Source: Halanaerobiaceae bacterium
Lineage (GTDB): Bacteria > Bacillota > Halanaerobiia > Halanaerobiales > Halarsenatibacteraceae
Direction of reading: 5' to 3'
DNA length: 13,605 nucleotides
NCBI GenBank assembly: GCA_003554685.1
Contig: PWHA01000146.1
Span: 1 to 13,605, forward strand
Part shown: positions 6,746 through 13,232 of the stretch, piece by piece
How positions within the stretch are numbered: position 1 is the first letter of the stretch
How the letters are laid out: each line of letters starts with the position of its first letter
The notes under the pieces: model-generated
Told to the model about the DNA's origin: nothing
Database searches by the model: none
What the model saw: only the letters and a program-made list of their open reading frames with translations
Position numbers and translations under genes: made by a program

Positions 6746-7615
6746 CTGCTGAAAGAGGGAATGGTTGTCAGTGCCTATGGAGGATTTTTCTTTGTGGCTC
6801 TGGAAGAAAAAAATCTTCGCTGCCAGGTTAGAGGCAGAATAACATCCAAGATTTATCCCGGTGACAGGGTAAAGGTGGCAGATAGAATGGTTGAAAAACT
6901 TCTGCCCAGGGATAATCTCCTGTCCCGACCGCAGGTGGCCAATGTCTCCCGGGTGCTTGTGGTAATGGCGGTTAAGGAGCCGGAGCTGGATTTTCTTCTG
7001 CTGGATAAATTTTTGCTGGCCTGTGAGCTGGAGGAGATTGAGCCAATAATAATCATAAACAAAGTGGACCTGGCTCCTGATTTTCCCGGTGAAAATCAGA
7101 GAAAATTGGAAGCCTATCGCCGGGCCGGATACAAACTGCACTTAATCAGCGTAAAAACAGGAGATAACCTGCCGGAGGTTCTAGAGTACTTTCAGGAGGG
7201 CATTTCCGTGTTGGCAGGACCTTCCGGGGTGGGTAAATCGGCTCTTCTGAATGAACTGCTGACCGAGGCAGAACTGCATACCGGAGAGGTCAGCAAAAAG
7301 CTGGGCCGGGGCATTCACACCACCAGAAGGGTTAAGCTGCTCAAGGCCGGAGATAGGGGCTGGGTGGCAGACACACCCGGATTTACCTCCCTGGAGATAA
7401 CCGGGATTGAACCTGTTGATCTCCGTTTCTATTTTCCCGAATTTGATGACCTGACACCCCTGTGTAAATTCAGCGCCAACTGCGTGCACATTCATGAGCC
7501 TGGCTGTGCTGTGAAGAAGGCTTTAGAATCCGATAAAATAGCAGAACATCGCTATCAATCCTACCTGCATTTTTATAAAATACTGGAACAGGAGTGGGAA
7601 AATAAATATGATTAA
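6746..7615 (+). CDS. rsgA: Ribosome small-subunit-dependent GTPase RsgA
   Basis: Circularly permuted GTPase that aids late 30S maturation. Domains: N-terminal OB fold (about 1-70); GTPase with G4 NKVD (105-108) preceding G1 GPSGVGKS (158-165) and G3 DTPG (209-212), the permuted order typical of the family; C-terminal zinc finger with Cys240, Cys246, His248 and Cys254 (CKFSANCVHIHEPGC). No ATG, GTG or TTG fits the ribosome-binding site. Starting at CTG 6746 gives (M)LKEGMVVSAYGGFFFV, which lines up with MPEGKIIKALSGFYYV of the Bacillus protein as I recall it, whereas ATG 6761 would lose the first five residues of the OB fold. CTG 6749 is also possible. The last 8 bases overlap rpe, implying coupling. 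rsgA after the PASTA kinase is the usual Firmicutes order. Confidence 0.95.
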   Translation: MLKEGMVVSAYGGFFFVALEEKNLRCQVRGRITSKIYPGDRVKVADRMVEKLLPRDNLLSRPQVANVSRVLVVMAVKEPELDFLLLDKFLLACELEEIEPIIIINKVDLAPDFPGENQRKLEAYRRAGYKLHLISVKTGDNLPEVLEYFQEGISVLAGPSGVGKSALLNELLTEAELHTGEVSKKLGRGIHTTRRVKLLKAGDRGWVADTPGFTSLEITGIEPVDLRFYFPEFDDLTPLCKFSANCVHIHEPGCAVKKALESDKIAEHRYQSYLHFYKILEQEWENKYD

Positions 7616-8270
7616 AATTGCCCCTTCTCTGCTGGCGGCTGATTTTGCCAGCTTGAGAGAGGAAATTACCCGGATAACCTCAGCTGATATGCTCCATCTG
7701 GATGTGATGGACGGCCATTTTGTTCCCAATCTGACCTTTGGTCCCGGCCTGATAAAGGCTATTAGACCCCACAGTGAGCTGGTTTTTGATACCCATCTGA
7801 TGATCAGTAATCCGGGAGAACTGCTGGAGGATTTTGCTGCTGCCGGAAGTGATATCATTACAATTCATGAGGAGTCTACCTTTCACAGCCACCGGCTGAT
7901 TCAGCGTATTAAGGATCTGGGATGTCAGTCCGGACTCTCCCTGAATCCGGGAACCGGATTAGATGGTATAGAGTATCTGCTGCCGGATCTGGATTTAATT
8001 CTGCTCATGACCGTTAATCCCGGTTTTGGCGGGCAGGAATTTATTCCTGTCATGCTGGATAAGATAGCCCGGCTGAGGAAGATTATTGAAGCCAGTCCTC
8101 ATCAAGTCGAAATTGCCGTTGATGGAGGGATTAAGCCGGAAAACCTGGGTGAGATAATAAAGTCAGGGGCTACAGTAATTGTTTCAGGCTCTTCTATTTT
8201 TGGTGCTTCCAGCCCCGAGGAGGTTATCAGAAGGTACCGGGATATTGCGGCCGATTCAAGGAGAAACTAA
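7608..8270 (+). CDS. rpe: Ribulose-phosphate 3-epimerase
   Basis: Interconverts D-ribulose-5-phosphate and D-xylulose-5-phosphate in the pentose phosphate pathway. The 220-residue TIM-barrel protein is full length. Visible motifs: IAPSLLAADF (4-13, Ser7), LHLDVMDGHFVPN (29-41; metal ligands His30 and Asp32), DTHLMI (61-66, metal His63), MTVNPGFGGQEF (134-145, phosphate loop) and VDGGI (171-175, metal and catalytic Asp172). It overlaps the 3' end of rsgA by 8 bases, with only a weak GGAG at 7591-7594, so translation is probably coupled. The rsgA-rpe pairing is normal for Firmicutes. Ribulose-5-phosphate is also the substrate of the DHBP synthase encoded in the riboflavin operon downstream, although the long gap and riboswitch argue for separate transcripts. 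Confidence 0.97.
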   Translation: MIKIAPSLLAADFASLREEITRITSADMLHLDVMDGHFVPNLTFGPGLIKAIRPHSELVFDTHLMISNPGELLEDFAAAGSDIITIHEESTFHSHRLIQRIKDLGCQSGLSLNPGTGLDGIEYLLPDLDLILLMTVNPGFGGQEFIPVMLDKIARLRKIIEASPHQVEIAVDGGIKPENLGEIIKSGATVIVSGSSIFGASSPEEVIRRYRDIAADSRRN

Positions 8271-8482
8271 CATAGAGAAACTAAGGTAGTAAAAACGTGC
8301 TAGCAAAACATGCTAAAGAATAGTTCAGGCAGGAAACCAGGCAGTAAAAAAGTTTATATATATATTTGGGTTAGCAAAAAAGCTTTGCTTTACAGGTGCC
8401 TGCAGTTATGATAAACTAAATAGAGAAATTAGGTTAAGTTTATTGCCTGCTTTAGTTATATTTTAGCTCTAATTTTACTTTG
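8271..8482. other. AT-rich intergenic stretch after rpe, little structure
   Basis: No credible gene is seen on either strand. There are minor repeats: GAGAAACTAA at 8261-8270 (overlapping the rpe end) and 8275-8284, CAGGCAG twice near 8325-8345, and a TA-rich tract near 8355-8365. AGCAAA/TTTGCT (8373-8378, 8384-8389) can form a small hairpin with no T tract. No convincing terminator for rpe is visible here. Confidence 0.5.
8389..8417 (+). promoter_or_regulatory. Candidate sigma-A promoter for the riboflavin leader
   Basis: TTTACA (8389-8394, five of six to TTGACA) is followed 17 bp later by TAAACT (8412-8417, four of six to TATAAT) preceded by TG plus one base (8409-8411), an extended -10 arrangement. 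Transcription would begin near 8424 and reach the aptamer about 115 bases later. No better match was found closer to the riboswitch. The call rests on sequence match alone. Confidence 0.4.
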
Positions 8483-8510
8483 CTCTGCCGGCAGGCCAGA
8501 GATAATTTTT
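8483..8510 (+). terminator. Possible terminator hairpin upstream of the riboswitch
   Basis: CTCTGCC (8483-8489) pairs with GG-C-CAGAG (8494-8501, one bulged C) around loop GGCA, and is followed by ATAATTTTT. It could end the rsgA-rpe transcript. If the promoter at 8389-8417 drives the rib operon, this hairpin would lie inside the leader, so one of the two calls is likely wrong or read-through occurs. Confidence 0.35.
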
Positions 8511-8537
8511 AAATAAAACTGAATATAAAATAATTCT

Positions 8538-8647
8538 GCTAACGGGGATTGGTGAAATTCCATACCGGTGGTTAAAGTCCACAAGCCTTAACAGGTTGAT
8601 TTGGTGAAATTCCAAAACCGACAGTTAAAGTCTGGATGGTAGTTGGC
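8538..8647 (+). ncRNA. FMN riboswitch (RFN element)
   Basis: The aptamer shows the two hallmark near-repeats of the RFN family: TTGGTGAAATTCC followed by ACCGGTGGTTAAAGTCCAC in the first half (8549-8582), and TTGGTGAAATTCC followed by ACCGACAGTTAAAGTCTGGATGG in two steps in the second half (from about 8601 to 8639). The closing P1 helix can be formed by GCTAAC (8538-8543) with GTTGGC (8642-8647), including one G-U pair. FMN binding would favour the terminator 17 bases downstream and so shut off the riboflavin operon. The aptamer core is well conserved; the exact ends and the antiterminator pairing were not resolved by eye. Confidence 0.95.
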
Positions 8648-8663
8648 CTGATGATGAGTTTTG

Positions 8664-8688
8664 CCTTCCTCTGCAGGAAGGTTTTTTT
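8664..8688 (+). terminator. Rho-independent terminator of the FMN riboswitch
   Basis: CCTTCCT (8664-8670) and AGGAAGG (8675-8681) form a perfect 7-bp stem with loop CTGC, followed directly by seven T (8682-8688). Placed right after the aptamer, it is the expression platform for transcription attenuation of the rib operon. Confidence 0.92.
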
Positions 8689-8937
8689 ATTTGCTGGATG
8701 TAATAAATTTGGTTTTAGTGGAGGCAAAATAATCTGAAAGGTAATTGTGCGGGGCTCAATAGGAGAACCGATGCCACCTAATTTGCCGACACTCACTTTT
8801 AGGCTCCAGTTATTATCTAAAGAAATTCTTAAAAGGAACCCGGTACCGACCATATAAGCCATCGCAGGCGGAACCCGGTACCGACCATATATGCCCCCGG
8901 TAGCAACCAGATAGGCCCAAGAAAGGAGACTCAGCTA
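8689..8937 (+). other. Long post-terminator leader of the rib operon
   Basis: About 250 bp separate the attenuator from the ribD start. It contains no recognised gene or second aptamer. A 28-codon open frame (8771-8857) beginning ATG after AGGAG (8761-8765) would encode MPPNLPTLTFRL... and end in NPVPTI, inside the first copy of the repeat at 8835. Whether it is translated is unknown. The ribD ribosome-binding site AAAGGAG is at 8922-8928. Confidence 0.5.
8835..8917. repeat. 22-bp exact direct repeat with palindromic core, plus a degenerate third copy
   Basis: Copies at 8835-8856 and 8870-8891 are identical over 22 bases and continue to 26 bases with one mismatch (ending GCC). They start 35 bp apart. 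Each holds the perfect palindrome CGGTACCG. A third copy at 8897-8917 keeps 17 of 21 positions (CCGGTAGC...AGGCC). The array sits between the riboswitch terminator and the ribD ribosome-binding site. Confidence 0.85.
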
Positions 8938-10104
8938 TTGTTCACTACTGAACAGAAAAAATATATGCAAAGAGCCCTGGAACTGGCGAAAAAGGGGGAA
9001 GGATTTGTCAGCCCGAATCCGCTGGTCGGGGCAGTTGTGGTCAAAGATGGAGTAATAGTTGGTGAAGGATATCACACAAAATATGGCGAGGCTCATGCCG
9101 AGCCCCAGGCTCTGGAGGAAGCTGGCAGGAGTGCCACGGGTGCTGACCTCTACGTCAATCTTGAGCCCTGCAGCCATTACGGAAATACTCCCCCCTGTTC
9201 CCTGAAACTGATTAATTCCGGGATCAGCAGGGTGTTTGTTGCCAATCAGGATCCCAATCCGGTGGTGGATGGCAGCGGGATTGAAATGCTGAAAGCCAGG
9301 GGTATTAAGGTCGAAACAGGTCTGCTGGAGGAGGAAGGGGAGAAACTTAATGAGGCCTTCTTTCTGGCCCAGAGAGAGGGGAGGGCCTTTATCAACCTCA
9401 AGTCTGCCCAGACCCTGGATGGTTATCTGGCTGCCCCGGGTGGTGATGCCCGCTGGATAACCGGGCCTGAAGCCCGGAGCTATGGTCACGGACTTCGCCA
9501 TCGGCTGGATGCTGTGATGGTGGGAATCGGCACGGTACTGGCCGATAACCCCCGGCTTACCGTAAGAGATTATCCCGGAGAAAAAAGCCAGCCTGCCAGG
9601 GTTGTGCTGGATCCCCAGCTTAGATTTCCCCTGGAAACCAGGATGCTGAAGGAGCAGGAAGCAGGAGAGATTTTTATTTTTATCGGAGAGACAGAAGAAA
9701 TTTTAAATTCCGAAGAGATAAATAATTCTGAGGAAAAAGAACTCAAGCTGCAGAAGCTGGAAGAGTGGAAGGATGTCAGCCTGATCGAGCTACCCCTGGA
9801 TGAAAGGGGTTATTTTAATCCGGTGGCAGTTACAAAAATACTGGCGGGGCTGGATCTGTTCAGCATCCTGCTGGAGGGCGGCAGTCAAATAAATTATTCT
9901 TTTCAGAGGGCAGGATTGATAGATAAATACTATTTCTTCCTGGCTCCCAGATTGATGTCCGGCAGTGATGGTGTGCCTGTTTTTCAGGGGCCTGCACCCG
10001 GGAAAATTTCCCGGATTCAGAATCTCAAAATCGAGGAACGAAAGCTCCTGGGAGAGGATCTGCTGCTGGTTGCCTATCCCGGAAATGAGGAGGAGAAAAG
10101 CTAA
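8938..10104 (+). CDS. ribD: Bifunctional riboflavin deaminase/reductase RibD
   Basis: Carries out deamination and then side-chain reduction of the pyrimidine intermediate made from GTP. The N-terminal deaminase domain (about 1-145) has the zinc site His53-Ala-Glu55 and PC(78)SHYGNTPPC(87), in the expected HAE and PCxxxxxxxxC arrangement, and the substrate segment SPNPLVGAVVVKDG. The C-terminal reductase domain (about 150-385) shows NLKSAQTLDGYLA, VGIGTVLADNPRLTVR and LLEGGSQ. At 388 residues it is slightly longer than average because of a Glu-rich insertion (about 245-272, NSEEINNSEEKE) between reductase strands. The start is TTG, 9 bases after AAAGGAG (8922-8928), giving MFTTEQKKYMQRALELAKKG; ATG 8965 would cut into the first helix. 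The TTG lies in a small hairpin. First gene of the operon under the FMN riboswitch. Confidence 0.96.
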   Translation: MFTTEQKKYMQRALELAKKGEGFVSPNPLVGAVVVKDGVIVGEGYHTKYGEAHAEPQALEEAGRSATGADLYVNLEPCSHYGNTPPCSLKLINSGISRVFVANQDPNPVVDGSGIEMLKARGIKVETGLLEEEGEKLNEAFFLAQREGRAFINLKSAQTLDGYLAAPGGDARWITGPEARSYGHGLRHRLDAVMVGIGTVLADNPRLTVRDYPGEKSQPARVVLDPQLRFPLETRMLKEQEAGEIFIFIGETEEILNSEEINNSEEKELKLQKLEEWKDVSLIELPLDERGYFNPVAVTKILAGLDLFSILLEGGSQINYSFQRAGLIDKYYFFLAPRLMSGSDGVPVFQGPAPGKISRIQNLKIEERKLLGEDLLLVAYPGNEEEKS

Positions 10105-10773
10105 ATGTTTACCGGAATAGTGAGAGAGATTGGCAGTTTAAAGACCAGAAGGAGAAGTGGTGATAGTTATCAGCTGGAGATCAGAGCAGAGAAAGTCCTG
10201 GGAAACTCCGGTAGGGGAGACAGCATAGCAGTCAACGGTGTCTGTCTGACAGCAGTTGATATTACCCGGGAGGGTTTTGCCGCCGATGTAATGCCGGAAA
10301 CCTTAAAGAAAAGCAATCTGGGTGAGCTAAAGCCCGGAGATCCCGTGAATCTGGAACCGGCTCTGGGTGTTAATGATCTGCTGGACGGCCATCTTGTCTC
10401 CGGCCATATTGATGCCACCGGAACCCTGCAGGAGGTTACCCTAAAATCACGTTCCTGGCTGGTTGAAGTTAGCTACCCACCGGAACTGGATAAGTATTTT
10501 ATCAGCAAGGGCTCGGTTGCTCTCAACGGCATCAGCCTGACAATTGTTGAATTATCAGGAAACAGTCTCGAGGTATCCCTGATTCCTGAGACCTGGTCGG
10601 CGACCACCTTTTCAGATTTAAAAATCGGCGCTAAAATTAACATTGAAGTAGATATGCTGGGTAAATATGTGGTGAAGACCACCGAAAATTATCTGCAGGG
10701 AGAAACCGGGACTCCGGGGGGTCAGAGCAGCGGTCTGACCAGAGAGGCACTGCAGGATAAAGGATTTATTTAA
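10105..10773 (+). CDS. ribE: Riboflavin synthase, alpha chain
   Basis: Dismutates two molecules of 6,7-dimethyl-8-ribityllumazine to riboflavin, the last step of the pathway. The 222-residue protein has the classic internal duplication of two lumazine-binding beta barrels: residues about 1-97 (MFTGIVREIG, SIAVNGVCLTAVDI) and about 98-194 (GHIDATGTL, GSVALNGISLTIVEL, PETWSATTFSDLKIGAKINIEVDMLGKYV). The start ATG follows the ribD stop with no spacer, and the site GAGGAGGAG lies within the ribD end, so the genes are coupled. The last 25 residues are a polar tail typical of the family. Called ribE here, as in Bacillus usage; E. coli calls the same activity RibC (ribE in some databases). Confidence 0.97.
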   Translation: MFTGIVREIGSLKTRRRSGDSYQLEIRAEKVLGNSGRGDSIAVNGVCLTAVDITREGFAADVMPETLKKSNLGELKPGDPVNLEPALGVNDLLDGHLVSGHIDATGTLQEVTLKSRSWLVEVSYPPELDKYFISKGSVALNGISLTIVELSGNSLEVSLIPETWSATTFSDLKIGAKINIEVDMLGKYVVKTTENYLQGETGTPGGQSSGLTREALQDKGFI

Positions 10774-10792
10774 AGAAATGAGGAGGATATAA

Positions 10793-12031
10793 ATGGATTC
10801 CATTGAATCTGCTATTGAGGATATTAAAGAGGGAAAGATGGTTATTGTGGTTGATGATGAAGACCGGGAAAATGAGGGTGATCTGGTGATGGCGGCGGAA
10901 AAGGCCACCACCCAGACCATTAACTTCATGATTAAAGAAGCCCGGGGGCTGGTCTGCACTCCCCTGGAGAAGGAAAAGCTTGAGGAACTGGAGATTCCGC
11001 TGATGACGAGCCAGAACACCGACCCTCATGAAACGGCCTTTACCATTTCAGTCGATCATGTTTCCACCAGAACCGGAATTTCTGCCGAGGAGAGGGCCCG
11101 GACAATTCAGGAGCTGGTCAATCCGGCCAGCGAGCCAGAGGACTTCAATAAGCCCGGTCATATTTTTCCCCTGCAGGCCCGGAAAGGCGGGGTGTTAAGA
11201 AGAGCCGGACATACCGAGGCTGCGGTGGACCTGGCCAAACTGGCCGGACTTAAGCCTGCTGCAGTTATCTGTGAGATAATCAAGGATGACGGTACCATGG
11301 CCCGGATGCCGGATCTGGAAGAATTTGCTGAAGAGCACGATTTAAAGCTGATTTCCATTGCCGATCTGATTAAGTACAAGAAGAAGCGGGAGAAGCTGAT
11401 CAAGCTGGAGGCAGAGGCCGAACTTCCCACCAAAAATGGAAAATTTGATATTAAAGTATATTCCACTCTGGTTGATAATCTGGAGCATGTGGCTCTGATC
11501 AAAGGTGAGGTCGACAACGGCAGCGATATTCTGACCCGGGTCCATTCCGAATGCCTGACCGGGGATGTACTGGGGTCCCATCGCTGTGACTGTGGTGATC
11601 AGCTTAATACCGCCCTGGAGATGATTGCTGAAGAAAGACGGGGAGTGCTGCTTTATATGAGACAGGAAGGCCGGGGAATCGGTCTGGCCAATAAGATTAA
11701 GGCCTATCATCTGCAGGATCAGGGTATGGATACAGTAGAGGCCAATCTGGCCCTGGGATTTCCGGCAGATCTCCGGGATTACGGAATAGGTGCTCAGATT
11801 CTAAGCGATCTGGGAATCAAATCCATCAGGTTAATTACCAATAATCCCAAAAAGCTGATCGGCCTGGAGGGCTACGGACTGAAGGTTTCGGAGAGGATCC
11901 CTCTGGAGGTCAATCCCACCGAGGATAATGAAAATTATCTGCAGACCAAAAAGGAAAAGCTGGGGCATTATCTCCATCAACTGGAAGGGGCAAGCCATAA
12001 ATTAAAACAGGAGGAGAAAGAAAATGACTAA
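10793..12031 (+). CDS. ribBA: Bifunctional DHBP synthase / GTP cyclohydrolase II (RibBA)
   Basis: Supplies both precursors of riboflavin: 3,4-dihydroxy-2-butanone-4-phosphate from ribulose-5-phosphate, and the pyrimidine from GTP. DHBP synthase domain about 1-200, with DDEDRENEGD (21-30), RTGISAEERA and PGHIFPLQARKGGVLRRAGHTEAAVDL in two parts (121-147). GTP cyclohydrolase II domain about 208-400, with the zinc cysteines Cys254, Cys265 and Cys267 in HSECLTGDVLGSHRCDCG, then RQEGRGIGL (290-298), DLRDYGIGAQIL and ITNNPKK. Full length at 412 residues, both active sites intact. AGGAGG (10781-10786) stands 6 bases ahead of ATG. It starts 20 bases after ribE ends and overlaps ribH by 8 bases. Confidence 0.97.
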   Translation: MDSIESAIEDIKEGKMVIVVDDEDRENEGDLVMAAEKATTQTINFMIKEARGLVCTPLEKEKLEELEIPLMTSQNTDPHETAFTISVDHVSTRTGISAEERARTIQELVNPASEPEDFNKPGHIFPLQARKGGVLRRAGHTEAAVDLAKLAGLKPAAVICEIIKDDGTMARMPDLEEFAEEHDLKLISIADLIKYKKKREKLIKLEAEAELPTKNGKFDIKVYSTLVDNLEHVALIKGEVDNGSDILTRVHSECLTGDVLGSHRCDCGDQLNTALEMIAEERRGVLLYMRQEGRGIGLANKIKAYHLQDQGMDTVEANLALGFPADLRDYGIGAQILSDLGIKSIRLITNNPKKLIGLEGYGLKVSERIPLEVNPTEDNENYLQTKKEKLGHYLHQLEGASHKLKQEEKEND

Positions 12032-12488
12032 AAACATTGAAGGACATCTGTCAGGTGAAGGCCTAAAAGTAGGAATTGTAGTTTCGCGGTTTAATGACTT
12101 TATTTCCAGCAAGCTATTATCCGGGGCCAAGGATGCTCTCTTTCGTCATGGAGTTGCCGAAGAGGATGTCGAGGTGGCCTGGGTGCCGGGTTCCTTTGAA
12201 ATCCCTCTGGTGGCCAAAAAAATGGCGGCCGGTGATAAATATGATGGAGTTATCTGCCTGGGAGCAGTAATCCGGGGAGACACCCCTCACTTTGATTATA
12301 TCTGTGCTGAAGTTTCCAAGGGTGTGGCCAGGGTTGGCCTGGAGACAGAGAAGCCGGTGATGTTTGGTATAATTACCACCGACACCATTGAGCAGGCCAT
12401 TGAAAGGGCCGGCACCAAGGCCGGCAATAAGGGCTTTGATGCTGCCCTGGGACTGCTGGAGATGGCCAACCTGCTCAGGGAATTTTAA
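12024..12488 (+). CDS. ribH: 6,7-dimethyl-8-ribityllumazine synthase
   Basis: Condenses DHBP with the ribitylaminopyrimidine to form the lumazine substrate of riboflavin synthase; the family forms pentamers or icosahedral 60-mers. The 154-residue protein is full length with GIVVSRFNDFIS (17-28), WVPGSFEIPL (53-62), CLGAVIRGDTPHFDYI (78-93; catalytic His89), PVMFGIITTDT (111-121) and NKGFDAALGLLEMANL. ATG 12024 lies inside the end of ribBA (8-base overlap) with AGGAGGAG about 9 bases before it, so translation should be efficient and coupled. It completes the ribD-ribE-ribBA-ribH set needed to make riboflavin from GTP and ribulose-5-phosphate, apart from the phosphatase step. Confidence 0.97.
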   Translation: MTKNIEGHLSGEGLKVGIVVSRFNDFISSKLLSGAKDALFRHGVAEEDVEVAWVPGSFEIPLVAKKMAAGDKYDGVICLGAVIRGDTPHFDYICAEVSKGVARVGLETEKPVMFGIITTDTIEQAIERAGTKAGNKGFDAALGLLEMANLLREF

Positions 12489-12497
12489 GTTTCAGCC

Positions 12498-13166
12498 ATG
12501 GAGAAAAATAAAACAGCCTGTATTGCTTTAAATGGCAAAATAGAAGAGGATCTGGATTTTTACCGCAGGGAGCTTAAGGATTGTGAACTGCTGCTGGCAG
12601 CAAATGGCGGCGCCCGGCTTTTTAAATTGCTGGATTGCAAAATGGATCTTTTGATTGGCGATCAGGATTCTTTGACCGAAGCAGAGGTTGATTACTGGCA
12701 GGAGCGGGGAGCAGAAATAATCAAATATCCGGCGGCCAAGGATGAAACCGATCTGGAGCTCTGCCTGAAGCACTGTGCCGAGATGGGCGCTGCCGGGGTT
12801 AAGATCCTGGCTGCCCTGGGGGGGCGGATAGATCAGCTGCTGGCCAATATTTATCAGCTGGAATATGCCAGGGAGACCGGCATGGAGGCGGTTATCCTTT
12901 CGCCCGAAATGGAAATAGGGCTGATTCAGGGAGGTAAATTATTTCAGGAGAGACAGGGCTGCCGGCTGTCACTGCTGGCTCTGGATCGTGAGGTCAGCGG
13001 ACTCCAGATTACCGGTTGTAAATATAATGTTGAACATTTCATACTTAAACGCCATAAAACCAGGGGTATCAGCAATATCATCAAAGATGAGCGGGCCAAA
13101 ATTGCAGTAGACCGGGGAAGTCTGCTCTATGTTCTTTTTACAGGAGAATCAAATAACTGTCAATGA
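12498..13166 (+). CDS. thiN: Thiamine pyrophosphokinase
   Basis: Transfers pyrophosphate from ATP to thiamine, making thiamine diphosphate. The 222-residue protein has the catalytic N-terminal domain with LLAANGGARL (32-41), GDQDS (54-58), KDETDLE (81-87) and GGRIDQLLAN (108-117), and a C-terminal thiamine-binding domain with VSGLQITGCKYNV (166-178) and RGISN (189-193). Two positions depart from the form I know: GDQDS where GDFDS is common and GGRxDQ where GGRxDH is common. It starts 10 bases after ribH ends, with no clear ribosome-binding site, so it depends on coupling to ribH and probably belongs to the riboswitch-controlled transcript. In many Firmicutes this gene directly follows rpe; here the rib operon lies between them. 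Confidence 0.93.
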   Translation: MEKNKTACIALNGKIEEDLDFYRRELKDCELLLAANGGARLFKLLDCKMDLLIGDQDSLTEAEVDYWQERGAEIIKYPAAKDETDLELCLKHCAEMGAAGVKILAALGGRIDQLLANIYQLEYARETGMEAVILSPEMEIGLIQGGKLFQERQGCRLSLLALDREVSGLQITGCKYNVEHFILKRHKTRGISNIIKDERAKIAVDRGSLLYVLFTGESNNCQ

Positions 13167-13232
13167 TTTTTGCCGGTATTATATTTAAAGCAGATATCAA
13201 GGTTTAAGAGATAACAGGGGAGGTAATAATTC

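Noticed and set aside
8572..8862. 96-codon open frame on the minus strand opposite the riboswitch and leader
   Set aside because: It is antisense to the FMN aptamer, the terminator and the repeat copy; its openness follows from the RNA sequence, there is no ribosome-binding site evidence and no recognisable domain.
8835..8917. Repeat array considered as a small CRISPR
   Set aside because: Only two good copies plus one degenerate, spacers of 13 and about 5 bases, and no cas gene nearby.
8935..9501. 188-codon minus-strand open frame opposite ribD
   Set aside because: Opposite the deaminase and early reductase domains, which carry the zinc-site motifs; no independent support.
13177..13182. TATTAT before the malic enzyme considered as a -10 element
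   Set aside because: No -35-like hexamer at 16-18 bp upstream.
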